The position numbers and the translations under genes were made by a program. A stretch of 64,000 nt of DNA. It comes from Pyrinomonadaceae bacterium. Its GTDB lineage: Bacteria; Acidobacteriota; Blastocatellia; Pyrinomonadales; Pyrinomonadaceae. This document shows positions 37,207-47,200 of this stretch, one piece after another. Under the pieces are notes generated by a model, which worked only from the letters and a program-made list of their open reading frames with translations, did not search any database and was not told the origin of the DNA. Each line of letters starts with the position of its first letter. Position 1 is the stretch's first letter. The stretch is from contig JAJQRF010000001.1 of NCBI GenBank assembly GCA_021228405.1, positions 310,001-374,000 on the forward strand, read 5' to 3'.

Positions 37207-40200
37207 ATGAAAACGCTTTCGTCATTTCAAGATCGGCATCAAAACGCTTCAATGATTGTTTGTGGTTGCGGCGAATCGTTGAATGACCTGACAAACCCCG
37301 AAAGGTTTATCACGATTGGCGTGAACGATGTCGGACGAAAATTTCATCCGAATTATTTGGTGGTCGTAAATCCGCGCCAACAATTTACGGGCGACAGGTT
37401 TCGTTTCGTCGAAAACTCGAAAGCCGAATATATTTTTACGCAGTTGAATTTAGTTTTGAAGGGGAAAAACATCGTCAAATTCAAGCTCGGAGAGTTTGGC
37501 GGAACAGACTTTTCAAACAAAAACGTTCTGCATTACACGAACAATTCGCCCTATATCGCTTTGCAACTGGCGATTTTGATGGGCGCAAAACGAATCGGGC
37601 TGATCGGCGTTGATTTTACGGACAATCATTTTTTTGCGCAAACCGGCGCACATCCGCTGAGTCGGCAATTTGAAAAGATCAACGAACAATATTGTAAGCT
37701 GGCGGAAGCGGCAAAGACATATGGAATCGAGATTTATAATTTAAGCAAAATCAGTCGGTTAACGGCTTTCCGGAAAATTTCGGCGGTCGATTTTGGAAAT
37801 TCTGCAATCGATCTTTCGAGTAGTTTCGGCAATTCCTCGAAACTCAAGATCGTTTCCTATTCGACGATGCCCGTTGCCGGGGTTCCGTCTATTTTGGCGC
37901 GATGTATCGAACAAAAAACCGAAAATTCGGCGCGCTGTGTCTGGGCGACGAATAATTACGGGAACGGCGTTAGTTTTGAAGGCGACATCGAATGGCAAAA
38001 CCAACCCGAAGCCGCCGAAAACTTGCTCGATGAAGCTTCTCTGATAATTGTCCATAACGGGAAAGCCGCCGAACGGCATCGTAAGTTTTTTAACGAAAAA
38101 CCCGTTATTACAATGGCGCACAATTATCTTTGGAATGTCGATCAACAGTTTGTCAAAAAAGGGTTTCCGGGTGCGGTGGTCGGGCAGTATCAAGCAGTTT
38201 TACCCGAATTTAAGGAGTGGTCGATTGTCCCGAATCCGTTGCCGTTCTGGGAAAAAGTTTATCAGGATCGCAGTAAGAACGAGCAAATCTCGATTTGTTA
38301 CACACCGTTCGGGAAACACGAAAAATATCCGGGAAACCATCAGCTTTACTGGCATTCTAAAGGCTTTGAAACGACTACCAAAATTTTAGAAAAACTGGCG
38401 CAACGTTTTGAGCTAAACTTGGAAACGACAAAAGATAGACAGATTTCACACGCCGAATCTCTGCTGATGAAATGCCGTTCGCAGATCGTGGTCGACGAAT
38501 GCGTAACGGGAAGTTATCACCGCAACAGTCTGGAAGGATTGGCGGCGGGCTGTGTAGTTGTAAACGGTGTCGGGATTTTGCCCCAAGTCGATAAAGTTTT
38601 TGAATTTTGTTCAGGCACAAATGAAATTCCATTCGTTTTCAGCGATCTCGGAAATTTAGAAAAAACGCTCGAAAATCTGATTTTGCAAGGCAAAGAAAAA
38701 CTGGAAAGAGCGGGCGAAGAAAATCACAAATGGCTCGAGAATAATTGGAATTTTGCAGATCAATGGAAAAATTTTTGGTCTGCCTTGGTTGAAAGAGCTT
38801 TGAGTCATAAAAACAATCGGGAAATTTCAAAACCGATGGCATATAGAACCGATTATAAACCGCTAAAAACCGGGAAAAATAAAACAAAAGGAGAAATATC
38901 GACAATGACAATCGCAAGAAACGACGACTTAAATTTAACCGAATTTGCGGCGTTCAATTTCGGGTTTGATTACCCGAAAATGCGGCGTTGGGAATTGCCT
39001 TTCGCCCTTTATCAAATGCGTCTTTCAGACTTTATGTCGGTGCTGGATTGCACGATAAATCCTGTCAATTTCAAGGACAGACTGCTCAATCTTTATCCGA
39101 ATGTCGTCTATCGGCACCATCAGACGATCAACGGATACAAAGTTTTTTCATTGCCTTACGGCTTGCCGGACGAAGCCTTCGACCGCGTTGTTTGCATCAA
39201 TACTTTGGAGCATTTATACAGATCACAGCGCGCGGAATTGCTGGCGGAGATGGCGCGAAAACTGAAGCCGGGCGGAATTTTGGTAATAACCTGCGATCAA
39301 TATCCCGATCATTTTCGTCAGAAACCCGAACTCCTGAAAATGGGAATGGTGAGTTCTGATAGCGAAGAAGTTTTCAATGGTTTTAATCAGGTAACTCAAA
39401 CGGAACTAATCGAAGTTTTGAAAAAATACGGCTTAAATCCATTAAACGAGAGTTTTACGGAAGTGGAAGAAGATGAAAAATATAAAAATATCGAACCTTA
39501 TCCGCACAGCTGTCTGGGAATCGTTTTCGGAAAAGCCGAAAAACCCGAGTTGCCGAAGGGCAAAAAAATTATGCTGAGTCTTTTGTCGTGGAACACAAAG
39601 GAAAGCACGATCGACTCGCTCAATGCTTATCTGAATGAAGCCGAAATGTTGCAAAGAATGGGTTGCGAACCGTTTATCGTGGTCTGCGATAACGGATCGG
39701 TTGACGGAACTCCCGAATTGCTCAAGCAATTGGACAAAGAAATAAAATTCCCGCATCAGTTCATCTTAAATAAAGAGAACAAAGGCAGTTCGATTGCGCG
39801 AAATCAAATTATCGATCTGCTTTTGAAACGCCGTGACGATTATCTGATGATGATGGACGGCGACATCGAGATCGTTCCTTTTTCGAGTTTTGCGATGATG
39901 CGTTATATGGAAGAGCAAGGTCGTCTGCTCGGTTGTCTTGGTCCGCATTCGTCGGGATTTTCGCCGCTTCGGGAAAGGACGACGAAATTTCAGTTTGACC
40001 TTTCAAAATGCCGTAAAGATTTTGTAAATTACGTCGCCTGGACACAATATGGAATGTTTCGGCGTGAAATGTTTGCCGATGGAATCAGGTTCGATGTAAA
40101 CGATCCCTTCGACGGTGAAGGATGGGGATTTGAGGATAACGATCTCGCCTTCCAGATGATAAGCAAAGGCTATAAAATTCAGGTGTTTACGGGAATGACG

Positions 40201-40374
40201 TATTTGCACAGAAACGTTCATTCTTCGATTCGCGTAATGAAATCGAACGGAAGCGATCCGCGCATTAATTACGAAAATCGACGGGTTTACATCATCGATA
40301 AATGGAAAACATCGGCTTTCGTTCCGCCGAATGTCATCAAATCACTGCAAATTTCAAAATGTCCGCAGGTTTAG
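37207..40374 (+). CDS. Four-module glycan enzyme: MptE-like, GT4-like, methyltransferase-like, GT2
   Basis: 1055 aa from ATG 37207 (the longer frame to 37060 would overlap the previous gene). Residues about 15-190 look like an MptE/DUF115-type domain (MIVCGCGESLNDL, GVNDVGRKFHPNYLVVVNP, MGAKRIGLIGVDFTDNHFF). About 211-560 looks GT-B-like (KIVSYSTMPVAGVPSILARC, SLEGLAAGCVVVNGVG). About 567-775 is a class I SAM methyltransferase-like part (FDRVVCINTLEHL, LKPGGILVITCD) whose glycine motif I looks degenerate. About 785-1042 is a GT-A/GT2 domain (CDNGSVDGTPELLKQL, LNKENKGSSIARNQ, D884-G-D886). An in-frame AGGAG plus ATG at 38905 could start the second half separately. Confidence 0.78.
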   Translation: MKTLSSFQDRHQNASMIVCGCGESLNDLTNPERFITIGVNDVGRKFHPNYLVVVNPRQQFTGDRFRFVENSKAEYIFTQLNLVLKGKNIVKFKLGEFGGTDFSNKNVLHYTNNSPYIALQLAILMGAKRIGLIGVDFTDNHFFAQTGAHPLSRQFEKINEQYCKLAEAAKTYGIEIYNLSKISRLTAFRKISAVDFGNSAIDLSSSFGNSSKLKIVSYSTMPVAGVPSILARCIEQKTENSARCVWATNNYGNGVSFEGDIEWQNQPEAAENLLDEASLIIVHNGKAAERHRKFFNEKPVITMAHNYLWNVDQQFVKKGFPGAVVGQYQAVLPEFKEWSIVPNPLPFWEKVYQDRSKNEQISICYTPFGKHEKYPGNHQLYWHSKGFETTTKILEKLAQRFELNLETTKDRQISHAESLLMKCRSQIVVDECVTGSYHRNSLEGLAAGCVVVNGVGILPQVDKVFEFCSGTNEIPFVFSDLGNLEKTLENLILQGKEKLERAGEENHKWLENNWNFADQWKNFWSALVERALSHKNNREISKPMAYRTDYKPLKTGKNKTKGEISTMTIARNDDLNLTEFAAFNFGFDYPKMRRWELPFALYQMRLSDFMSVLDCTINPVNFKDRLLNLYPNVVYRHHQTINGYKVFSLPYGLPDEAFDRVVCINTLEHLYRSQRAELLAEMARKLKPGGILVITCDQYPDHFRQKPELLKMGMVSSDSEEVFNGFNQVTQTELIEVLKKYGLNPLNESFTEVEEDEKYKNIEPYPHSCLGIVFGKAEKPELPKGKKIMLSLLSWNTKESTIDSLNAYLNEAEMLQRMGCEPFIVVCDNGSVDGTPELLKQLDKEIKFPHQFILNKENKGSSIARNQIIDLLLKRRDDYLMMMDGDIEIVPFSSFAMMRYMEEQGRLLGCLGPHSSGFSPLRERTTKFQFDLSKCRKDFVNYVAWTQYGMFRREMFADGIRFDVNDPFDGEGWGFEDNDLAFQMISKGYKIQVFTGMTYLHRNVHSSIRVMKSNGSDPRINYENRRVYIIDKWKTSAFVPPNVIKSLQISKCPQV

Positions 40375-40406
40375 AATTAGATGTTTTTCTCTAAAACTTT
40401 TTTCGG

Positions 40407-41789
40407 TTAACTTTCAAGAGGTTTAAGCTCTCCGAGCATTGTCGGGATGAGTTCGGAAACCGTCGGATGAATGTGCATCGCTCTTTGAATCACGGTGTAA
40501 GGAGCTTTGGCATACATCACATCGAGAATCGAATGAATAACTTCGTCGCCGCCGACTCCGAGAACGGCGGCACCGAGAATTTCCTTCGTTTCCGCATCGA
40601 CCGTAATCTTCATAAAACCCTGCGATTCGCCTTTTTCGACGGCGCGGCTGACTCTGGTCATCGGGCGTTTTCCGGCTAAAACTTTGCGTTTCGATTTAAG
40701 GATTTCGCTGTCGGTCAAACCGCAACGTCCCAAAGGCGGATCGGTGTAAAGCGCGTAAGTTTGAATGCGGTCGCTGACTTTTCGGGGATCATTGTCGAGC
40801 AGATTGGCGGCGACAATTTCACCGTCGTTATAGGAAGTGTGCGTAAACGCGCCTTTGCCATTGCAATCGCCCAAAGCCCAGATGCCCGGAACATTCGTTT
40901 CGAGTTTGTCATTAACGGTAATGTAACCGCGTTTGTCCGTTTCCACGCCCGCTTTTTCGAGCCCTAAATCCTGCGTATTCGGAGCACGACCGACGGCGAG
41001 CAAAACGTGTGTTCCGCCTGAAACTTTCGGCGAATCTTTTTCGCAATCGACGTTTGCAACGATTTCATCGCCGCGTTTTGAAAAACCGATACATTTTGCA
41101 TTCAGACGAATTTTTATGCCTTCATTTTCCAAAATTTCCCGAATTGCGAGAGAAACATCTTCATCTTCACGCGAGATCAGGCGTTCGCCCATCTCGATGA
41201 TCGTGATTTCGCTCCCGAAACGGCGAAACATTTGTCCGAATTCCAGACCGATGTAACTTCCGCCGACGATTATCAGATGTTTCGGGACGAAATCAATGTC
41301 GAGCAGAGTGCTGTTGGTAAAATATTCGATCTCATCCAGTCCGGGCATCGGCGGAACGAAGGCACGGGTTCCGACATTAATAAAGATTTTATCGGCGGTC
41401 AAAGTTTTACCGTCGACGCTGATCTCGTTGGGCGATTCAAAACGTGCGTGACCTTCAAAGATCGTGCAGTTTTTCATTCCCTTGATCCATTTTTTAAGCC
41501 CTTCGCGCGAATCGGCAACGATCTTGTCTTTTCTCGCTTTGACGCGTTTCATATCGATTTTGACTTCGCCGACGGAAACCCCGTAATCTTCGGCGCGTTT
41601 GGCGAGATGAGCCGCATATGCGCTTGCCACCATCGCTTTGGTCGGTGTGCACCCGGTATTGACGCAAGTTCCGCCGAAAAGCTTACGTTCGATAAATGCC
41701 ACGCTTAAACCGCTTGTCGTCAGGCGGTCGGCAAGAAAAGGTCCGGCTTGTCCCGCTCCGATAATAATCGCATCGAATTTTTTCGTCAT
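40407..41789 (-). CDS. Pyridine nucleotide-disulfide oxidoreductase (mercuric reductase/RclA-like)
   Basis: 460 aa, class I flavoprotein disulfide reductase. N-terminal FAD motif AIIIGAGQAGPFLA, redox pair in GGTCVNTGCTPTKAM, NAD(P) motif IIVGGSYIGLEFGQMFRRFG, second FAD motif IWALGDCNGKGAFTHT, and C-terminal HIHPTVSEL with the catalytic His-Glu. The extra N- and C-terminal cysteine pairs of true MerA are missing, and no lipoamide complex genes are near, so it is best called an FAD-containing oxidoreductase of unknown substrate, possibly for oxidant defence. Downstream neighbours on the plus strand converge with a 32-bp gap. Confidence 0.9.
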   Translation of the reverse strand: MTKKFDAIIIGAGQAGPFLADRLTTSGLSVAFIERKLFGGTCVNTGCTPTKAMVASAYAAHLAKRAEDYGVSVGEVKIDMKRVKARKDKIVADSREGLKKWIKGMKNCTIFEGHARFESPNEISVDGKTLTADKIFINVGTRAFVPPMPGLDEIEYFTNSTLLDIDFVPKHLIIVGGSYIGLEFGQMFRRFGSEITIIEMGERLISREDEDVSLAIREILENEGIKIRLNAKCIGFSKRGDEIVANVDCEKDSPKVSGGTHVLLAVGRAPNTQDLGLEKAGVETDKRGYITVNDKLETNVPGIWALGDCNGKGAFTHTSYNDGEIVAANLLDNDPRKVSDRIQTYALYTDPPLGRCGLTDSEILKSKRKVLAGKRPMTRVSRAVEKGESQGFMKITVDAETKEILGAAVLGVGGDEVIHSILDVMYAKAPYTVIQRAMHIHPTVSELIPTMLGELKPLES

Positions 41790-41856
41790 ACTAAATATAT
41801 TAATATCGGAACGTAACTTTTCAAAAAGACCTTTGCTTTATTCAGTCGATACAGAC

Positions 41857-42405
41857 CTATAAAGCCGAACGCGACTGGATAACCGCGACCATTTCGTCGA
41901 GAATTTCCTGGTCACTCAATCCTGAATCCTTAAAGTATCCGCGAATTGTCTGCCAACGTCCGGGGTCAAATAATCTTGTATCTTTCAGGTCGTCAGGAAA
42001 GCTCCACGAACCCGTCGCATTTTTGTAGATCGCTTTAGTCGTTTTGACTTTGCCGATAATTCCCAGCAATTCCAAAACAAAGGCGCAGGATTTACAGGGC
42101 GGCGCAGTGATGGTAATTTTGGAAATCGTTTCAAAATCGGTTTCCCCGCGAATGTAGGAAGCAAGCGCATTCATCTCCGCGTGGGTCGAATTTCCAGACG
42201 TGTAACTGCCGCTTTCCGACGGATCATCACTGCCTTCATAAACGTCTGCATCGCAATCCATAAAATCGACGCTGGGAACTTCCAGATTAGTTTTCATCAG
42301 CTTGTTACAGCGCGAAGCGACCGAATTGAGGTCGCTCAAAATACTGCTCCTGCCATTTCTTATTTTTTGCGGATTGCGGCGAGCTCTGCCAGTATCCGGA
42401 ATCAT
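41857..42405 (-). CDS. Small cytidine deaminase-fold protein
   Basis: 182 aa. Zinc-deaminase signature THAEMNALASYIRG (H-A-E) followed 30 residues later by APPCKSCAFVLELLG (P-C-x2-C). The flanks do not match common CDA, dCMP or TadA families in my reading: the N-terminus is basic (RARRNPQKIRNGRSS) and the middle has YEGSDDPSESGSYTSGNS. Single-domain, no secretion signal. It could act on free nucleotides or nucleic acid, and short deaminases also serve as toxin domains. No partner gene points to a substrate. It lies 67 bp upstream of the flavoprotein gene on the same strand. Confidence 0.75.
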   Translation of the reverse strand: MIPDTGRARRNPQKIRNGRSSILSDLNSVASRCNKLMKTNLEVPSVDFMDCDADVYEGSDDPSESGSYTSGNSTHAEMNALASYIRGETDFETISKITITAPPCKSCAFVLELLGIIGKVKTTKAIYKNATGSWSFPDDLKDTRLFDPGRWQTIRGYFKDSGLSDQEILDEMVAVIQSRSAL

Positions 42406-42554
42406 ATTTTATCCTCCTGATATTTACAAAAAAGTAATTTTAAAAAATATCCTCTATTTATTAACGCGACGATTTTGCGAAAAAGAGGACATAAAGAAAT
42501 CTTAAAAATCATTTTTTAAGCAAATTTCGGAGTTAGCCGGTAACGAATAATTCT

Positions 42555-43319
42555 TCAAAACATCTGCGAATAATCGTCGATATAAAATTTTTCAAATGCA
42601 AACGTATCAGGATTTTTCACTGCAAGAGCCGCGCAATATTGCGTGTCGAAGGAAATATCGAAAGTTTGCCAGTTTTCGTAATCTGGTGAATTTTCCGAAT
42701 GTATTTCCACTTTTGAAACGGGTATTTTCGGATTTAACACGACCGAAAAGTTTTTTAACGGGAAAGATAATCCTTCCCCGATTCCCTTAATGAAGGATTC
42801 TTTGCGCGTCCAGCCGCAAAAGAACGATTTCGCTTTCAAATCGGCGGAAACCGATTCAAATTCCGCCTGTTCGTTGATTGAAAAGATATTTTTCGCTAAA
42901 AGTTCATAATCGACGGGTTTTATCAATTCAACGTCGATGCCTATTTGATGGCTGTAACTGAAGGATAAGAGGCAGAAATCACCTGAATGTGAAATGTTGA
43001 AAAAAATCTCCCCTGACAGCGGAAAAGCCAGACCCGGCTTGCCGAATCGGTTGTAGTCGAAAGTGATTTCGCAGGCTGAAACAGCGGTGTATTTTCCAAG
43101 TAAAAAACGCAATAATCCGCGGCTTGCAAGATAGGTTTTACGGTCTTTCGCAAAGTAGAATTTATCTCCTTTCGTAAGTTCTTCGACCGATAAAAGATTG
43201 GAAATTTTGCCCAGATCGAACGTTTTCAAGTCCGCTATCCAAAGATGCACCACGTTCGATTGGTGTATATTATTTTTTATGTCCGCCCAGCTCCGCTCTG
43301 AATTATTTTTAAAAGACAT
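42555..43319 (-). CDS. Sfp-type 4'-phosphopantetheinyl transferase
   Basis: 254 aa. Transfers phosphopantetheine from CoA to carrier proteins. Sfp signature motifs: GKPGLAFPLSGEIFFNISHSGDF, IGIDVELI (Mg/CoA binding) and FFCGWTRKESFIKGIGEGLSFPL. Length fits the family. No polyketide, NRPS or fatty acid carrier gene is present in the window, so its client lies elsewhere. Composition is more AT-rich than the CIS genes, as is that of the next minus-strand gene. Confidence 0.92.
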   Translation of the reverse strand: MSFKNNSERSWADIKNNIHQSNVVHLWIADLKTFDLGKISNLLSVEELTKGDKFYFAKDRKTYLASRGLLRFLLGKYTAVSACEITFDYNRFGKPGLAFPLSGEIFFNISHSGDFCLLSFSYSHQIGIDVELIKPVDYELLAKNIFSINEQAEFESVSADLKAKSFFCGWTRKESFIKGIGEGLSFPLKNFSVVLNPKIPVSKVEIHSENSPDYENWQTFDISFDTQYCAALAVKNPDTFAFEKFYIDDYSQMF

Positions 43320-43403
43320 TCGCTTCTTAATTATCGATCAAAAAGCCGATTTTTCAACATCCCAAGCCTTTTTCGGATTTTTTGATAAACAGCGGCTTTG
43401 CGA

Positions 43404-44156
43404 TCAGATATTTCTAATCAGATAAATATGTCGATGACCGACTTTAAAGCTGTGAACCTTCTTGAAATTAGGGTTTTCCGTAAATTTTATCCTGCTTTGC
43501 GTCGTCAGAACGATCAGCCCTTCGGATTTCACGAAATGCCTGATCGTTTCCAAAAAACCAATGACCGGATCATTTAACGAATTATCCTCTAAAAGCCAGT
43601 TTGTTTGCTGTCCGTAAGGAATATCCGAGATGGCAATATCGATTGACGCGAGAGATACGTTTTTCTCGATCGATTCTTTACTCAATGCGTCGGCTTGGAA
43701 AACTTTTTTGACGATTTTTTCCGTTTGAAGCGTTGCGAATTCCGTTCTGAGCCGTTTGATTTTTTCTATTGCTTCCAAATGCGATTCTTTTTGAAAAGTC
43801 GTAAAAAGCTTGACGAGTTCCTCTTCGCGTGAGTTTAATCCTTTATCCGTCAATAGGTTAAGGTTACGTCGCGCCAGTTCGACGGCGGTGTTGGAAATGT
43901 CGGAAGCGGTCAAATTGGAGATCGTATTTCCGTGAAGAAATCCGAGCGTCGTAATCAAGTAACCGCTGCCGCAAAACGGATCATAGATCGAATACGGCGG
44001 TTTTATATTTTTGCCGTTCAAAATTTCCGCGCATCGTTGATAAATTTCACTTGATAAACGAACGGGAAACGCGGGTTGACCTGAAATGCTGTATAAAACA
44101 TTGCCGCTCGAAAATAAAGAATAATTCTCCTTTTTTACATTGTATTTATATTGCAT
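43404..44156 (-). CDS. AviRa-like 23S rRNA guanine methyltransferase
   Basis: 250 aa Rossmann methyltransferase. SAM motif I IYDPFCGSGYLITTLGFLHG, then LTASDISNTAVELARRNLNLL, a long helical insert (GLNSREEELVKLF..FQKESHLEAIEKIKRLRTEF), and the catalytic-type DIPYGQQTNW. This order and the insert match AviRa, the avilamycin resistance enzyme that methylates a guanine of 23S rRNA; the call rests on recalled motif similarity. No antibiotic cluster is nearby, so it may be intrinsic ribosome protection or housekeeping modification. Confidence 0.75.
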   Translation of the reverse strand: MQYKYNVKKENYSLFSSGNVLYSISGQPAFPVRLSSEIYQRCAEILNGKNIKPPYSIYDPFCGSGYLITTLGFLHGNTISNLTASDISNTAVELARRNLNLLTDKGLNSREEELVKLFTTFQKESHLEAIEKIKRLRTEFATLQTEKIVKKVFQADALSKESIEKNVSLASIDIAISDIPYGQQTNWLLEDNSLNDPVIGFLETIRHFVKSEGLIVLTTQSRIKFTENPNFKKVHSFKVGHRHIYLIRNI

Positions 44157-44167
44157 ATGACGATCAG

Positions 44168-44210
44168 AAAGACCGCCGCGTTATTCAAAGCGCGGCGGTC
44201 TTTTTTTTAT
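44168..44210. terminator. Strong hairpin with U-tract between two minus-strand genes
   Basis: Perfect 13-bp stem including flanks (44168-44180 with 44191-44203), 10-nt loop, followed on the plus strand by eight T. Read on the minus strand, the direction of both neighbours, the stem is followed only by TTTCTG. It should still end minus-strand transcripts of the repeat-protein gene, but the better U-tract faces the plus strand. Confidence 0.8.
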
Positions 44211-44239
44211 CCAAGCCGAAAGGTTCGGCTTAAGTTTTC

Positions 44240-47200
44240 CTAACGAACGAAGGTGTTGGCAAGCGGCTGATCGCTTCCGACACCGAAAGCTTGCGCCGTA
44301 AATCCGCTCCCCGATTGCAGGATATACCAACTGCCGTTTCTGAACACGGCGACATCCGCTTTGCCGTCGCCGTCGTAATCCGCCGGAACCGCCAGATCAT
44401 TTGCAATCCCGAACGGCACCGCGACAAATTGATTGTTCGATGAATTCAAACGATACCAGTTGCCGTCACGGTAAACGGCGATGTCGGTTTTCCCGTCACC
44501 GTCATAGTCCGCCGCCACGAGCTTGTCGGTCGCGATGCCGAACTGCACGGCTTTCACGCCTTGCGCAGAAGTGTTCAGATACCAGTAGCCTTCCGCGGCA
44601 CGAAAGACGGCTTGATCGGCTTTACCGTCGCCGTCGAAATCTCCGACCACCGGCTTGTCCGTCGCATTACCGAACTGAACGGCGGAAAATTGATTATTGA
44701 CAAGGTTCAGGATATACCAACTGCCGTTTCGATAAACGGCAACCTCGGATTTACCGTCGCCGTCATAATCAGCCGGAATGGGAATATCTCCGGTCTGTCC
44801 GAATGAAACCGCCAGAAATCCGGCAGTTGAGCGGAGCAGATACCAATTACCGTCCCTGAACAGGGCAACATCCGTTTTTCCGTCGCCGTCGTAATCAGCG
44901 GGCGATAAGATGTCGGAAGCGATGCCGAAATTTACCGCCGTAAATCCGGCTGTGGATCGATTCAGATACCACGCTCCGGCAGACGGGCGGAAAACTGAAA
45001 CATCCGCTTTGCCGTCACCATCGAAATCGAAAGCGGTGCGGCGCACGGCGGGTTGAACGAGCAAGCGGGCGAGATATGAACGCAAAACCTGATCCGTTGA
45101 CCGATTACTCGACAAAGATGTTTGATTCGGTTCCGTGATTATCGTGAAAGCTCCGCCGATCAGAATCCGCCCCGTCGCGTCAACCGTAAGGCACAGCACC
45201 TCGCGGTTCGGGCTTCCGATATTTTGTGCAAGCGTCCCGTTTGCGTTGAGCAATGCCAAATTACGGCGGGCTTGTCCATTGTAGTTGGAAAACGCGCCGC
45301 CGATCAGAATCTTGCCGTCGGGCAACGAAGCGAGCGCATTGATCGCACCGTCTGCCGAACTCGAAGTAAACAAATTGTCAACTTCTCCGGTTGCCGTAAG
45401 ACGGAAAACTCTTCCGCCGCCGGCAGTGCGGGAAACCGCGAGAATCCGGTTATCGGAAAACACCTTGATGGCTGTAATATCTTCATCCGGCAGTTCGACT
45501 GTTTGAAATTGCGGGTCGGGCGAGCCGTTCGGATTTAAGCGGACAACAAATCCGCGCCTGATCGTTTCATTGGAAGTCGTAGTAACGTAAACTCCCGCTA
45601 CCACTATCTTACCGTCACTCTGAATCGACAGATCATAAGCCGAAACTACTTGTTGAGTTGAAAACAATGAAGGCGCAAAGGACGAATCGGGCGATCCCGA
45701 AGCGGTAAGCATTTGCGGAACCGTCGTCGGAACGATATTGCGCGTCGTGCCGATGATGCTTTTGCCGGTCGGCGTGATAACGGGTTTGTTTTTACTGAAC
45801 CCGGAAAAGAGATACCAATCATTGATGGTCGTGGACAAATTAAAGGTCGGATCGATACTGCCGTCAGAATTCAATCGAACAATATTCGATCTTTGACTTG
45901 CGCCTATAAAATAGGTGAAGGAGCCGCTCATCAATATTTTACCGTCGCTCTGCAAAGCAAAATGGTAAATGTTTGCAATGGTCGAAAAATAGTTTCCGGT
46001 CGGCGTTGTATTAAGCTGGAAAGTTTGGTCGAGCGTCCCGTCGTTGTTGAGCCGTGCAACTTTCGGGCGGCTGATGTTATTGACCTTATCGAACAAGCCG
46101 CCGATCAGGACTTTGTCATTCGGCAAACTTTCGATCGCAAAAATCTTACCCGGAACAACGTTGGTAAAACCGCTGCCGCCCGCATTAAAGGAAGTATCGA
46201 CCGCCCCGCTCGGAAGCAGGCGATTAAAGTTATTTACAGTCGGAGTTGCCCCCGAATCACCGATCAACACGCTGTCGCCTTGAAGCGCGATTCCGTTGAT
46301 ATTGGTATCGGGATATGTATATTGAGTAAAGGAAGGATCAACCGTTCCGTCCGTTTGAAGCCTGACGATCCTCGTCGTGCTCGGATTGTTTCCCGTGTTG
46401 TTATACATAACCGTAACTCTGCCGTCAGCGTTCAGCATCATCCGCCGACCTTGTCCGGGAAAAAAGACGAACGTGTTCTGGAAGCTCGTATCCACGCCGC
46501 CGTCAACATTCAGACGGGTCACGCGGTGATCGGAAAATGAAAATATCTTACCGTCTGCCTGAGCCTTCAGTTCCTGAATTTGCACACTGTCGAGAAGAGT
46601 TTGAGTGAACGAAGTGTCGGGAATTCCCTCTTCACTCATTCTGCGCACGGCGATCTGCTGAGTCGCGTAATTATAACAGGTGTAAATAATTTTCGTTCCC
46701 TGAGTCGTAAATCTCTCCAAACAGCTTGTTGCGACCGCCGCTTCAAAAGACGTATCGAGCGAACCGTCCGAATTTAATCGAATCAGGTTTCTATATGCCG
46801 TATTGCCGTTGACTGTAACCTGAATTGAGCCGGAAACGAGCACGCGACCGAGCGAATCGAACTTCACTTCATAGATAGTGCTCGGAAAATTATAATTAAA
46901 TGTCGTGTCACGCGTGCCGTCGGCATTCAAGCGGACAATCGCCCGCGTAAAAGTAGTGCCGTCGTTAAAGGTGAAACCGCCTTCAAGCAGAATCTTTCCG
47001 TCGGGAAGAAGGATGATCGAATTGAGAAATGTAACGTTCGTTACCAGATCATTATTAAAAGCGGTGTCAAGCGAACCGTCAGCGTTTATTTGTATTAAAT
47101 TTGCGACGGGTGTGCCGTTATAGGTATTGAACGAACCTGCGGCGATGATCTTCCCGTTCGGGCGTGTCACTAACGCATTGACGGCGTTCGACAAAAACGT

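Noticed and set aside
45713-46540. 275-aa plus-strand frame inside the secreted repeat protein gene
   Set aside because: Antisense to repetitive beta-propeller coding sequence; no ribosome site and low-complexity translation.
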